Shown piece by piece: positions 43,123 through 52,125 of a stretch of DNA of 64,000 nucleotides. Made by a program: the position numbers and the translations under genes. How positions within the stretch are numbered: position 1 is the first letter of the stretch; the number at the start of each line of letters is the position of its first letter. The notes below the pieces were generated by a model that saw only the letters and a program-made list of their open reading frames with translations, was not told the origin of the DNA and did not search any database. This stretch comes from Paraburkholderia podalyriae (GTDB lineage Bacteria > Pseudomonadota > Gammaproteobacteria > Burkholderiales > Burkholderiaceae), in contig NZ_VZQQ01000008.1 of NCBI RefSeq assembly GCF_014397785.1, positions 124,001-188,000 of the forward strand, written 5' to 3'.

Positions 43123-43437
43123 TTAATGACCGAAGTAGACCGACTTCGGGCCAACCGTCGGAGCCGCATGGCTCGATTGCGACGTACCGCTCTCCACACC
43201 ACCGAAGCCGGTAGCGGCCTGGCCGACGCCGTTTTGCGCGTCGACGCGGGCTTGCGCAGCCTGGATGTCAGCCGGGTAGTGCGGGTCGGCGTGACCAGGT
43301 TGATAGCCGGCCTGTTCGAGTTGGACCAGTTCGGCGCGTACCTGAGCGCGGGTCACGGGCTGGTTGGCTTGCGCAAACGCAGCGACCGGAGCGGCGATAG
43401 CGACGGCGATGACAACGGCTTGAATTAGCGATTTCAT
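43123..43437 (-). CDS. DUF4148 domain-containing exported protein (second)
   Basis: Start at the ATG giving MKSLIQAVVIAVAIAAPVAA with TGGAGGTAAG upstream; 104 aa. The core TRAQVRAELVQLEQAGYQPG and YPADIQAAQARVDAQ matches the other DUF4148 protein. The C-terminus ends VGPKSVYFGH. Exported, function unknown. The direct-repeat element found upstream of the first copy is not present here. Confidence 0.92.
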   Translation of the reverse strand: MKSLIQAVVIAVAIAAPVAAFAQANQPVTRAQVRAELVQLEQAGYQPGHADPHYPADIQAAQARVDAQNGVGQAATGFGGVESGTSQSSHAAPTVGPKSVYFGH

Positions 43438-44410
43438 GATACTTACCTCCAGTTCAGGGTTTTTGTTGCTGCGAACTTGCTTGTTCGTAGTCAGTGATTG
43501 CATTGTAGATTGGTGAGCTGGACAGAGTAACTGGCGATATAGGCAATGTTTATTGCGATATTTGATATAAAAGCGCGGAACCTTTAGGGTTAATACTGAC
43601 ATCCCTTGCGGGAGTAAGGTGGTCCGCGATTGCCTCAAATCGACCCCCAGCGGTCAGTCGGAATACCGAAACCTCAACGATTCTTCGGAGAGTCAAGTCG
43701 CCGTTGGTTGCATGAAGTTCAAGGACGCTACAACTGAAACCCCTCTCTATTCAACCGCCGCCTTGGAAAGATTGAACAATCGAGACAGTCCGCTGAAGTC
43801 GCGAAGGTTCTGGGAGGCAATGGGATGCGAGCGTTCGCAACCGTGTGGAAGGGCTGCCTTGGTAAGGTCGATTCAAAGTTGCCAAGGCTTATGGGGGCCG
43901 CACTCGGTGCGCTTAAACGCACTGCATGACCGGAGGCGCGGTGAACCCGCCCAATCAGGCCTTCCGAGACCAGACCAGCCGTTCGCGTCTGGCAAAGGCG
44001 GAAGCCGGCTGCAATCTGTTGCTCAGATTTTCAAAACCTCTCCCGCCCTAACAAGCAAGATAGGCGCGCTCGCCCATCGAGAATGAAGAGTGGCATACAG
44101 AGAAGTGATCTCGGGAATTGCCGACACTGACCGGTCCTGTGCGGTCAAACAGCGATTGGCAACGATCTGGACACTTGACGCGAACGACCGTAGCTGGCCG
44201 TTGTCCGCCGATGAAGCTTGTCGCCGGGAAAATAGCCGGCGGCGCTGCGCTGCGGCGGTCCCCACCCGAAATTTTCGGTTTCACCAATACCGTGACGGCC
44301 AACCGTGCACTGCGTCAGAGCTATTGGAATAGTCGAAGAAATCCAGAGTCCCGATTTCATGAACTCCGGCATCCGACAACGCTTTGCGCTGCCAGCGGCT
44401 TTGCCGAGTG
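43438..44410. other. Nearly 1-kb region without a recognisable gene
   Basis: Lower GC in the first part and no frame with convincing codon use. A short frame at 43825-43929 has a good GGGAGG site and would make a basic 34-residue peptide (MRAFATVWKGCLGKVDSKL...). Minus-strand frames around 44050-44300 look like fragments of repeated intergenic sequence rather than genes. It may be a degraded insertion. Confidence 0.4.
43825..43929 (+). CDS. Possible 34-residue basic peptide (weak)
   Basis: GGGAGG lies seven bases before an ATG opening 34 codons: MRAFATVWKGCLGKVDSKL, then PRLMGAALGALKRTA. It is basic and amphipathic. There is no supporting context beyond the ribosome site. Confidence 0.25.
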   Translation: MRAFATVWKGCLGKVDSKLPRLMGAALGALKRTA

Positions 44411-45955
44411 CTATTTCTCCGACACCGGACTGACGGACGAGGCCGTTGCTTGCGCATCGTTTCTGGCGATGCCCGGCGTCGCGCCGCGAACCGATTGCCG
44501 CAAGCGTGTGAACGCCTGACTCGTGCGTGCATCGCGCTGGTCGCGTGCGTCGTAGAAGTCTTTGCTGAGCCACTGGCCGACACTCATCATCAGCGAGCCC
44601 AGCGCGCTCTTGAAGCGCACCCAAGCGTTGCCGGTGCGCGCCAGTTGCGCGGCCGCCTCGACCGACTCCGCGGCGAGCCGGTCCAGCTCCGCGTGCAGAT
44701 AGTCGGCGAAATGATGCAGGCCATGCTGATTGCCGTTCGACGATTTGCGCTCCAGCTCGACGTGCTCCGCAATCAGCGATTGATTGGGCACGCGAATAAA
44801 CGCCGGCGTATCGGTTCGCGCGCCGCCGCCACGGCGAATCGCCACACCGATGTTGGCGGACGCCTCGGTGCGCTTGCCGAGCGGCGGCATTTGCCACTTG
44901 TCGCACAGGTGCTTCAGCAAGCTGCAATGATCGAATCGTTCGTTGCACACGCCAGCTTCGCACCACGGCGACACCAGGATCGCGGGAACGCGTACGCCGA
45001 GTCGCTTGAAATCGAAGCTTGCAGTGTGCTCGTCGGGTGCGACGGCGTCGGCCGGAGGCGATACGTGATCGTAGAAACCGCCGTGCTCATCGTAGAGAAT
45101 CACCAATAAGGTGCGCTCCCACAGCGCCTGATTCGAGCGCAGCGCGTTGTAGGTATCCGCGATCAGCTTCTCCGCCTTCATGATGTTATGCGGCGGATGA
45201 TCGTCGTTCTGCGCTTCGCCGAAGTACTTCGGCTCGATCAGTACGAAGTGCGGAAATCGATCGGCGGGTCCCGCTGCGTCCTCGAAGAACCTGTCGAAAG
45301 AGCGGTAATTCGCGAGGTTTTCCGCGCTTCGCTGGTTTTTCAGCAGCAGCGAAGCGGGGAAGTCGTAGAAGTAGACGCTCCATGTTTTGTGCGCGACATT
45401 CAGCCGATCGAAGATGGTGTCCTGATCCTGCTCGGTGTACCAGCGCGGGTTGAGCCCGGCGAGTCCCGCGGGCATTTCTATCTCGCCTTTCGACGTACCT
45501 GTCAGCGCGAAGAAACGGTTCGGCCACGTCGGCCCCGGCAATGACGAGAACCACCGGTCGCACACGGTGAATTGCGAACCGAGCGTGTGCAGCGCGGGCA
45601 GAAAGCCGAGCGGGTAATAGCCCATCACGTCTTGCCGGGCGGCGAGGCTGCTCTTCGGATAGCCGTTCACGAACGAACGCACGAAGCCGCTGTTGTCCGC
45701 GGCGATCTGTTCCATCACGGCCTTGTGCTCGTGATTCGGATCGTGCTTCATCTGCCGCTCGCGCGTCTCACGCGGATAGAAGGCGTTGCCTTGACCGTCG
45801 GCGTTCAATTTGCCGGCCGCGTTGCGCACGCCGTCCAGCTTGTCGTGCACGGCGTCGAGGCAGCCGAGCATCTGGTCGAAGGAGTGATTCTCCATCAGCA
45901 GCAGTACGACGTGTTCGATCGCATCGTTCTGCGCGTTCTGCTCGACGCCACTCAT
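44411..45955 (-). CDS. Phosphoesterase family protein (phospholipase C/AcpA-like), no signal peptide
   Basis: Start at the ATG giving MSGVEQNAQNDAIEHVVLLL with GGAG upstream; 514 aa. The phosphoesterase signature MENHSFDQMLG is at residue about 24, and LVILYDEHGGFYDHVSPP carries the second metal site. SSLPGPTWPNRFFALTGTS is also typical. Characterised relatives with this fold cleave phospholipid head groups or phosphate monoesters, and normally carry a Sec or Tat signal. This one has none, and it sits last in a cluster with a muramidase and a holin. Confidence 0.88.
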   Translation of the reverse strand: MSGVEQNAQNDAIEHVVLLLMENHSFDQMLGCLDAVHDKLDGVRNAAGKLNADGQGNAFYPRETRERQMKHDPNHEHKAVMEQIAADNSGFVRSFVNGYPKSSLAARQDVMGYYPLGFLPALHTLGSQFTVCDRWFSSLPGPTWPNRFFALTGTSKGEIEMPAGLAGLNPRWYTEQDQDTIFDRLNVAHKTWSVYFYDFPASLLLKNQRSAENLANYRSFDRFFEDAAGPADRFPHFVLIEPKYFGEAQNDDHPPHNIMKAEKLIADTYNALRSNQALWERTLLVILYDEHGGFYDHVSPPADAVAPDEHTASFDFKRLGVRVPAILVSPWCEAGVCNERFDHCSLLKHLCDKWQMPPLGKRTEASANIGVAIRRGGGARTDTPAFIRVPNQSLIAEHVELERKSSNGNQHGLHHFADYLHAELDRLAAESVEAAAQLARTGNAWVRFKSALGSLMMSVGQWLSKDFYDARDQRDARTSQAFTRLRQSVRGATPGIARNDAQATASSVSPVSEK

Positions 45956-46105
45956 TTTTATTGCTCCACTCGGGACGGGATGGACTTCGCGTTGCAAAGT
46001 TAGCGTAAAACGCGCGCTTGCGAAAGAGCCTCGCTTCCAGACGACCCTGCGCGCGACGCTCAGCGTATTTCGTCACGTGCTTGATTCGCTTAACGTAGGA
46101 TCGAC

Positions 46106-46801
46106 TCAACTGCCGCCCGAGAAGATCGGACCTTGAGCGCCCGGCGCGAACGACGGGAACGTGTCGCCGGACGGCGCTGCCGCCGCCGGTGCGGGCGAAC
46201 CCGACTGCGACGCCGGTTCGCGCAGCGTCAACGCGCTATCGGCCGTGACCGGCACACTCGGCTTCGCGAGCAGCTCGGTCTTGCGCTTCGAGCCGACCGA
46301 CGTGCCGAAGTAATAGCCGATGATGCTGATCCACGCGGTTCCCAACGCGCCGACGATCACATTGACGAGATCCTTGTTGGTGCCCGGCAGAGGCTGGAAC
46401 GCCATCAGCAGCAGAATGCCGAAGAAGCCGGTGGTGACCGCCATCGCGAGTACCTTCGGCACCCAGTCGCGATTGGCAACAGCCATCGCGCGTGCGCTTG
46501 CGATGTCGCTCGTGGCGATGCGGGCCATGTCGCTTTCGTGCGCGAGGCTCGACTGCGCCGCCGTCACCATCAACTGCTGCAATTGCAGCGAGTTGGCGTT
46601 TTCGGCCTGGCGAATCTTTTCGAGCGCGCCGGGGTCGTTCAACGCGCGTTCCACATAGGTCGGATCACTCGGCGTGCCGAGTGCGTGCGAGATGATCGCG
46701 GCGGCAGCGGTCACGCCGAGGCCGACCGGACCACCCACGAGCCCGGCGAGAAGCGGGGCGGTGCTGTTGATGTTCGTCGCTACTTTAGACCAGTCCATCA
46801 T
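46106..46801 (-). CDS. Holin (3TM type) of phage/secretion origin
   Basis: Start at the ATG giving MMDWSKVATNINSTAPLLA (231 aa) with CTGGGAGC upstream. The first ATG overlaps the muramidase stop. An N-terminal glycine-rich hydrophobic segment (LLAGLVGGPVGLGVTAAAAII) is followed by a helical stretch and two further membrane segments at about 117-165 (VLAMAVTTGFFGILLLMAF, LVNVIVGALGTAWISIIGYYF). A Pro/Ala/Ser-rich tail ends in FSGGS. It should make an inner-membrane pore for the adjacent muramidase or other cargo. Confidence 0.82.
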   Translation of the reverse strand: MMDWSKVATNINSTAPLLAGLVGGPVGLGVTAAAAIISHALGTPSDPTYVERALNDPGALEKIRQAENANSLQLQQLMVTAAQSSLAHESDMARIATSDIASARAMAVANRDWVPKVLAMAVTTGFFGILLLMAFQPLPGTNKDLVNVIVGALGTAWISIIGYYFGTSVGSKRKTELLAKPSVPVTADSALTLREPASQSGSPAPAAAAPSGDTFPSFAPGAQGPIFSGGS

Positions 46802-47280
46802 GCTGCTCCCAGGAGAAGATCGGCTGCCATGCGTTCGGTCCAGCCGCGGCTGAAATTCGGCCACGAATGCAGGTTGCGCAGGTACCGCAGGCGATACGCG
46901 GCGAAGCGCATCACGAACTTCATCGGATCGACGTTCTTGACCGCATCGAGCGTGTCGGGGCCGAACTTGCCGTCTTCCCTCGCGCCGGAAGCTTTCTGCA
47001 TCCACAGCACGACGAGGCCGCCGTTGTAGTTCGCATCGAAAATCTGGAAGGCCACGCGCGGATCGAGTTCGTCGAGATGCAACGGGTCCCAGTACCTGCG
47101 CTTGGCGATCTGATGGGCGGTATCGAGCGGCAGGTCTTTCAGCGCGCCGTTATAGCCCTCGCTGCGCGCGACGCGCGCCGTCACGCCCCACATCGTTTCG
47201 CCGCCCGGATCGGCCGGATTGAAGCCGTATCCGCCTTCGTTTCCGATCAAGGCTTTGAATGCGTCTTCGAAGCTGTCCAT
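46798..47280 (-). CDS. GH108-family muramidase (endolysin-like)
   Basis: The 160 aa protein begins MDSFEDAFKALIGNEGGYGF. The catalytic Glu of the family is in GNEGGYGFNPADPGGETMWGVT. A C-terminal peptidoglycan-binding-like region follows (GKFGPDTLDAVKNVDPMKFV). There is no signal peptide, as expected for a holin-dependent muramidase. It overlaps the holin gene by four bases. No other phage genes are near, so the pair looks co-opted rather than part of a prophage. Confidence 0.88.
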   Translation of the reverse strand: MDSFEDAFKALIGNEGGYGFNPADPGGETMWGVTARVARSEGYNGALKDLPLDTAHQIAKRRYWDPLHLDELDPRVAFQIFDANYNGGLVVLWMQKASGAREDGKFGPDTLDAVKNVDPMKFVMRFAAYRLRYLRNLHSWPNFSRGWTERMAADLLLGAA

Positions 47281-47334
47281 CGATCTGTCTCCTCTTCGGC
47301 TGTGCCGACAACTGAAATCGGCAATGCGCGCGGC

Positions 47335-48810
47335 TCAAGCCGCTTGCATCGCTTGCCCTCCGGCGTCGCGCACCGTATCGAGCGATGCCCGGAGCGGATA
47401 CGGCGTCATCATTGGATTCGAAACGGGCTCGACGCGCAGGTCGGGCCTCGAGGTCTGCGTGTCGTCTGCGTCCGGCGATGCGCCCGCCGAGCGCGCGAGC
47501 TCGCGTTCGTGCGCCGACAGCGTGCTGGCGTCGAGCTGCAATGCCTGCGCGTATTTGCGCGCCGCCTCGGGCAGCGCGCCCTTGTGTTCCAGCGCGCGGC
47601 CCCATTCCACAAAGGACGGAGCGAGATCGGGACGCAACGCGACAGCGTGCGAGAGCTTGTCGATCGCATCGTCGTCGTGGCCGGTTTTGACCAGCGCCTC
47701 GGCCCAGTCGTGCAGCGTGTCGACGGAGTCGGGCTTCAGGTCGGCGGCCTTGCTGAATGCGTCGAGTGCTTCGCGATCGCGGTTCGCATGCAACAACACA
47801 TCGCCGAGTAGCCGCAGGTTTTCGGCGGTGCGCGACTTTTCGTTCGCGCCGGCCCGCAGTTCCTTCAGTGCATCGTCGATGCGGTTCTGCTGTTCGAGCG
47901 CAATGCCCAGACTCGCGCGCAGCACCGCCGAGTGCTTGTGCTGGGTCAACGCTTCGCGGATCTGCTGCTCGGCTTCTTTCGACCGCCGCTGACTGTTAAG
48001 CAACCACGCCTTGCCCGCGAGCGCCCATTCGGCTTGCTCCGAGGCGGGCAGCGCGAGGACTTCGTCATAGATGCCGACGATCTCGCGATAGTCGCAATGC
48101 GCGACCGAGCATTTGGTCTTTTGCACCTGCGTGAAAAGATGACTGGCGAGGATGTTCGGTTCGGCGAGGCGCATCGCCATGACCGCAATGTCGCGCACGA
48201 ACTTCTCGAGGTCGCGCCCTTCGAACGTCACCATACTCTCGCGGGCGTTGAATGGGCCGCCTTCTATCTGCACGTGCGCAGCGTACGAATCCGCGCTGTT
48301 ATTCGTCTTCGTAATGCCGACGTGTACGGCGACATCGTTGCGCTTGAGGACACCTTTGAGGAAGCGCACGGTCGACGCGTACGACATCTCCTGCCCCGGA
48401 ATCTGGATGTCCGGTTGCGCATCGTTGCCGGTCATCGTGTCGTGCGGAATCGATTCGGCGTCCTGCCCGATTTCCTTCATCGCCGACATGATCCGCTCGG
48501 CGAGAAAGTTCGACGTATAGCCACGTTCGCTGAGCGTTTGCGGGGATGCGACCGGCGGCACCAGCAATTGACGCGTGAGCACGCCGCGCACGACGAGGCA
48601 TAAGAAGCCGATCGTCAGGATGGCGAACACCCAGGGCAATACATACGGCCACAGCCGCTTCGGTCCGCGGCCGATCACACCGGCGGTGTGCAAGCCGAAC
48701 AGCACGAATCCGCTCGAATGAGGACGATGGCGGCGATTCGCTGCGTTGGCGCGCATGAACGGGCGGCTGTACCCGTTCGTCGATCGGCGTTGACTGTGTA
48801 CACTCGACAT
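47335..48810 (-). CDS. TPR-repeat membrane protein
   Basis: The 491 aa protein starts after CGAGGTGGGTC. A basic N-terminus precedes one membrane segment at about 52-76 (YVLPWVFAILTIGFLCLVV). A region of unknown fold (about 85-215) leads to TPR repeats at about 255-430 (LRLLGDVLLHANRDREALDAF, TLHDWAEALVKTGHDDDAI, FVEWGRALEHKGALPEAARK). It is the first gene of the minus-strand cluster with muramidase, holin and phosphoesterase, and has a near-perfect sigma-54 promoter. It probably scaffolds the cluster's products at the inner membrane. Confidence 0.85.
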   Translation of the reverse strand: MSSVHSQRRSTNGYSRPFMRANAANRRHRPHSSGFVLFGLHTAGVIGRGPKRLWPYVLPWVFAILTIGFLCLVVRGVLTRQLLVPPVASPQTLSERGYTSNFLAERIMSAMKEIGQDAESIPHDTMTGNDAQPDIQIPGQEMSYASTVRFLKGVLKRNDVAVHVGITKTNNSADSYAAHVQIEGGPFNARESMVTFEGRDLEKFVRDIAVMAMRLAEPNILASHLFTQVQKTKCSVAHCDYREIVGIYDEVLALPASEQAEWALAGKAWLLNSQRRSKEAEQQIREALTQHKHSAVLRASLGIALEQQNRIDDALKELRAGANEKSRTAENLRLLGDVLLHANRDREALDAFSKAADLKPDSVDTLHDWAEALVKTGHDDDAIDKLSHAVALRPDLAPSFVEWGRALEHKGALPEAARKYAQALQLDASTLSAHERELARSAGASPDADDTQTSRPDLRVEPVSNPMMTPYPLRASLDTVRDAGGQAMQAA

Positions 48811-48870
48811 GACCCACCTCGCTTCGAGCCGCGATCGATGTTGGCAATCGCCTGACTTGCGCGGTGGGTA

Positions 48871-48886
48871 TGCATCGAGCGTGCCA
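48871..48886 (-). promoter_or_regulatory. Sigma-54 promoter of the TPR-muramidase-holin cluster
   Basis: Minus-strand TGGCACGCTCGATGCA: perfect -24 TGGCACG and -12 ATGCA with 12-base GG-GC spacing. The TPR ATG is 61 bp downstream. It is the best match to consensus in the window. Confidence 0.8.
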
Positions 48887-49095
48887 TAGCTGGCGGAACT
48901 GGCTGGTAGCCGCCTGTTGGCTTATGGTGAGGGATTGGAAAGAAAGAAGTGTTGCTCCGCCGCAAACGTATTCGCGCAAAGCGTTTGTCGGCGGGAGACA
49001 GAATAAGCGGCTAGCGAATAAAAATGCCGTTCAGTCCGGCAGACTGAGCGGCATTCCTGAAAGAGAACTTTTTTGGCGACCCGCGTCGCCGCGAC

Positions 49096-49959
49096 TCAAA
49101 CCGAACTCGGTCGCCACTTCAACAATCGATTCTCCACCGAGGTCAGCAGATAGTCGGCGGCCAGCGCCACCACCGCCAGCACGATCATCGCCGCGAACAC
49201 CCCGCTGGCATTGAACGCGCCCTGCGCGGTGGAGATCAGCAAACCGATGCCCTGCTTCGAGCCGAGAAACTCGCCGACCACCGCGCCGACCAACGCGAAG
49301 CCGAAGCTCACGTGCAGGCTCGCGAGAATCCAGCTCAGCGCCGACGGAATCACCACCGAGGTCGTCACCTGACGGCGCGACGCGCCGAGAATCTGCGCAT
49401 TCGCGATCATGTAGCGATCCGCTTCGCGCACGCCCTGGAACGCGTTGGCGAACACGACGAAGAACACCATCACGACAGCGAGCGCGACTTTCGATGCCAT
49501 GCCGAGTCCGAGCGCGATCACGAACACCGAGCCGAGCACGACGCGCGGAATCGAGTTGGCGATCTTGATGTAGAGGCTGAATACGTCGGAGAGCAGCTTG
49601 TTGCGGCCGAGCACGATGCCGCAGAAGATGCCCCCGATCGAACCGATGATGAAGCCGAGCCCCGTTTCCTCGAGCGTGACCCACACCTGGGTGAGCAGCG
49701 GCCCTTGCGACGTACCGTTCACGAACCAGTCGACGATCTGCGCGAAGATCTCGGTTGGCATCGAGAAGAAGAACGGGTCGATCCACTTCAGGCGCGCGGA
49801 CAGTTCCCAGCCGCCGAGCACGACCACGAGCAGGAGAATGCGCAGCGAAATCACCAGAACGTGGCGCTGGCGGATCTTCTTCTGCGCGATTCGCTCGACG
49901 TGAGCGAGCGAAGCGGCGTCGATGCCCGAGGGCATCATCTGTTGAGAGGGTGTAGACAT
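49096..49959 (-). CDS. ABC importer permease (SsuC/TauC type)
   Basis: I choose the ATG giving MSTPSQQMMPSG, nine bases after AAGGA (287 aa); an ATG nine bases earlier is in frame. Six membrane segments are predicted. The EAA-type cytoplasmic loop is visible (ANAQILGASRRQVTTSVVIPSAL). The family takes up sulfonates, taurine, nitrate or pyrimidine-type precursors. Last gene of the minus-strand operon SBP-ATPase-permease. Confidence 0.92.
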   Translation of the reverse strand: MSTPSQQMMPSGIDAASLAHVERIAQKKIRQRHVLVISLRILLLVVVLGGWELSARLKWIDPFFFSMPTEIFAQIVDWFVNGTSQGPLLTQVWVTLEETGLGFIIGSIGGIFCGIVLGRNKLLSDVFSLYIKIANSIPRVVLGSVFVIALGLGMASKVALAVVMVFFVVFANAFQGVREADRYMIANAQILGASRRQVTTSVVIPSALSWILASLHVSFGFALVGAVVGEFLGSKQGIGLLISTAQGAFNASGVFAAMIVLAVVALAADYLLTSVENRLLKWRPSSV

Positions 49960-49975
49960 GTTTGCCATTCCTTGA

Positions 49976-50770
49976 TTAACCGATCTGCACTTCTTCGCGC
50001 AGGTCGTGCCAGATATCGCGCGAAATTTCGATGAAACGTGAGTCGTAGCGGACCTCCGACGTGACACGCGGTCGCGGCAGATCGATTTCGTAGACTTTCT
50101 TCAGCGTGGCCGGGCGCGCGGTCAGCACGAACACGCGGTCGGCGAGCGCAATCGCCTCTTCGAGGTCGTGCGTGACGAACACGACCGAGCCGGCGCCGCC
50201 CCACAATTGCAGCAACTCGTCCTGCATCAACGTGCGCGTCTGCATGTCGAGCGCCGAGAACGGCTCGTCCATCAGCAGGATTTCCGGCTTGTTGATGAAG
50301 GTCTGCGCAAGTGCGACGCGTTTGCGCATGCCGCCGGACAGTTGATGCGGATAGTGATTCCCGAACTTGTCGAGGCCCACGCGGCGCAGCCATTCGTTCG
50401 CTTCGTCGTAGGCGGCCGATTTCGAGCGGCCGCGATAGAGCGGACCCGCCGCGACGTTATCGATCACCGAGCGCCACGGAAACACCGCATCGGCCTGGAA
50501 CACGAAACCGATGCGCGGATCGATGCCGTCCACCGGCGCGCCCATCACGCGCACTTCGCCGGTGGTCGGCTTCAGCAAGCCGGTGATCATGCTGAGCGTG
50601 GTGGACTTGCCGCAGCCGGTCGGGCCGACGACCGCGACGAACTCGCCGCGTGCCACCGACATGCTGAAGTCGCGCAGCGCGACCGTGGCCTTGCCGTCCG
50701 GGGAAATGAAACGGCACGACACGTTGCGCATTTCGATCGCAGGCGTCTCGCGTGACATAGGTTGATTCAT
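49976..50770 (-). CDS. ABC importer ATPase (SsuB/TauB type)
   Basis: Start at the ATG giving MNQPMSRETPAIEMRN (264 aa) behind CGAGGCACC. Walker A GPTGCGKSTT, Q-loop VFQADAVFPW, signature LSGGMRKRVALAQ and Walker B ILLMDEPFSALD are all present. It lies between the binding protein and the permease genes. Confidence 0.93.
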   Translation of the reverse strand: MNQPMSRETPAIEMRNVSCRFISPDGKATVALRDFSMSVARGEFVAVVGPTGCGKSTTLSMITGLLKPTTGEVRVMGAPVDGIDPRIGFVFQADAVFPWRSVIDNVAAGPLYRGRSKSAAYDEANEWLRRVGLDKFGNHYPHQLSGGMRKRVALAQTFINKPEILLMDEPFSALDMQTRTLMQDELLQLWGGAGSVVFVTHDLEEAIALADRVFVLTARPATLKKVYEIDLPRPRVTSEVRYDSRFIEISRDIWHDLREEVQIG

Positions 50771-50813
50771 CGGCGGGTGCCTCGTAGTGCTGTGAATATT
50801 AAGGAAGCGTTGG

Positions 50814-51833
50814 TTACTTCGACGCGGTCTTGACCGGCGCCGACACGTAGTCGTTGGTGTAGGTCTTGGCAAGATCGATATGCTTGCCCTTCACCGAAGG
50901 ATTGAATGCGGAGAGCACCTTGAGCACCGTATCCGGGCCGTCGGCGGGCATCTTGCCGTCCTTCGTGAACATCGGCTGCGACGCCTTCAGCGCGTTCACG
51001 TACAGGTCCTTGTTGTTGCCGTAGTAGTCCTTCGGCATCTGCGCGGCGATGTCCTCGGCGCTATGCGTCGCGATGAAGTTCAGCGTCTTCGCGAACGCAT
51101 GCGACAGCTTGGCGGCCTCGTCCTTGTGCGATTCGGCCCACGCGCGCTGCACGTAGAAGCTCGACGCGGGGTAAGTGCCGCCGAGCGCGGCGCGCGTGCC
51201 TTCCACGTTGCGCATGTCGACCAGCACCTTCGCGTCGCCGGTCTTCAGCAGTTGGGAGACGGTCGGCTCGGTGGTCATGCCGGCGTCGATGCGGTTTTGC
51301 TTGATGGCGGCGATAAAGCTGTTGTCCGCCCCGACCGGCAACATCGTGTATTGCGTCGACGGCACGCCCGCGCGCTGCGCGAGGTACTGTGTGAGGAAGC
51401 TCGTCGACGAACCGAGGCCGGTCACGCCGAGCGTCTTGCCTTTGACGTCGGCCATGCTCTTCAGCGAATCGGCCGCCTTCGTCGAGACCATTTCGACTTC
51501 GCCCGGCACCTGGCCGAAGACGACGAGCGCCTGCACTTCCTTGCCCTTGCTCTGCAGATCGATCGTATGATCGTAGAAGCCGACTACGCCTTGCACCGCG
51601 CCCGCGAGCAGTTCGTTCTCCGCATCGACACCGGCCGGCTGCGACAGGATCTCGACGTCGAGGCCTTCGTCCTTGAAGTAGCCGAGCTGCTCGGTGAGCT
51701 TGGCCGGCAGATAGATGATCTTGGTGGCGCCGCCGACCATGATCGTGATCTTCTCGGCGTGAGCGGCGGCCGAAGCGGCGGCAAGCGCGAACGCAACACC
51801 TGATACAGCGGCAATCTGGCGCAAGGTACGCAT
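50814..51833 (-). CDS. Periplasmic substrate-binding protein (NMT1/SsuA-like)
   Basis: The 339 aa protein has a signal peptide (LRQIAAVSGVAFALAAASAAAHA). The mature part shows the family pattern: YLPAKLTEQLGYFKDEGLDV, VQGVVGFYDHTIDLQSKGKE, KGKTLGVTGLGSSTSFLTQY and AGMTTEPTVSQLLKTG. It is the first gene of the importer operon. A close paralogue is encoded at 54316-55356 between two histidine kinase genes. Confidence 0.92.
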   Translation of the reverse strand: MRTLRQIAAVSGVAFALAAASAAAHAEKITIMVGGATKIIYLPAKLTEQLGYFKDEGLDVEILSQPAGVDAENELLAGAVQGVVGFYDHTIDLQSKGKEVQALVVFGQVPGEVEMVSTKAADSLKSMADVKGKTLGVTGLGSSTSFLTQYLAQRAGVPSTQYTMLPVGADNSFIAAIKQNRIDAGMTTEPTVSQLLKTGDAKVLVDMRNVEGTRAALGGTYPASSFYVQRAWAESHKDEAAKLSHAFAKTLNFIATHSAEDIAAQMPKDYYGNNKDLYVNALKASQPMFTKDGKMPADGPDTVLKVLSAFNPSVKGKHIDLAKTYTNDYVSAPVKTASK

Positions 51834-52125
51834 GAAGCAGTCTCCTTAGGTTGGTCGCCGCGACTGTGGCGCGCGGCGCTTTTCTGGGTCAATGGCACCG
51901 ATTATAGAAACGCGAAACCTTCTGCCAGCTTTCGGGGTTTGGGGCAAACCATGGGTGTTAACCCGAGAATGCGCCGACCAATGCGCCGACCAATGCCCCG
52001 ACAGTGCGCCGGAATCGCCGCCGCGCTCGCGGCAGGCGCTGTACATATGCGGCAAACCGCACAGCATGCGCGCAGACTCCTTGTTTTAAGGCACAATCGA
52101 CGGCCTGACTTTTGCCGTTGCCGCC
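51834..52125. other. Divergent promoter region with 12-bp tandem repeat
   Basis: Lies between the importer operon and the two-component array. At 51968-52003 the 12-mer AATGCGCCGACC occurs twice perfectly and a third time with two changes. No gene is supported. Confidence 0.5.
51968..52003. repeat. Three tandem 12-bp repeats
   Basis: Copies at 51968-51979, 51980-51991 (identical) and 51992-52003 (two mismatches), with a partial fourth after. They could be response regulator sites or a slippage tract. Confidence 0.75.

Noticed and set aside
43619..44086. 155-codon plus-strand frame
   Set aside because: Low-complexity, atypical codons and no motifs.
46106..47280. Prophage remnant based on holin and muramidase
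   Set aside because: No integrase, capsid, tail, terminase or attachment site nearby, and a sigma-54 promoter precedes the cluster.
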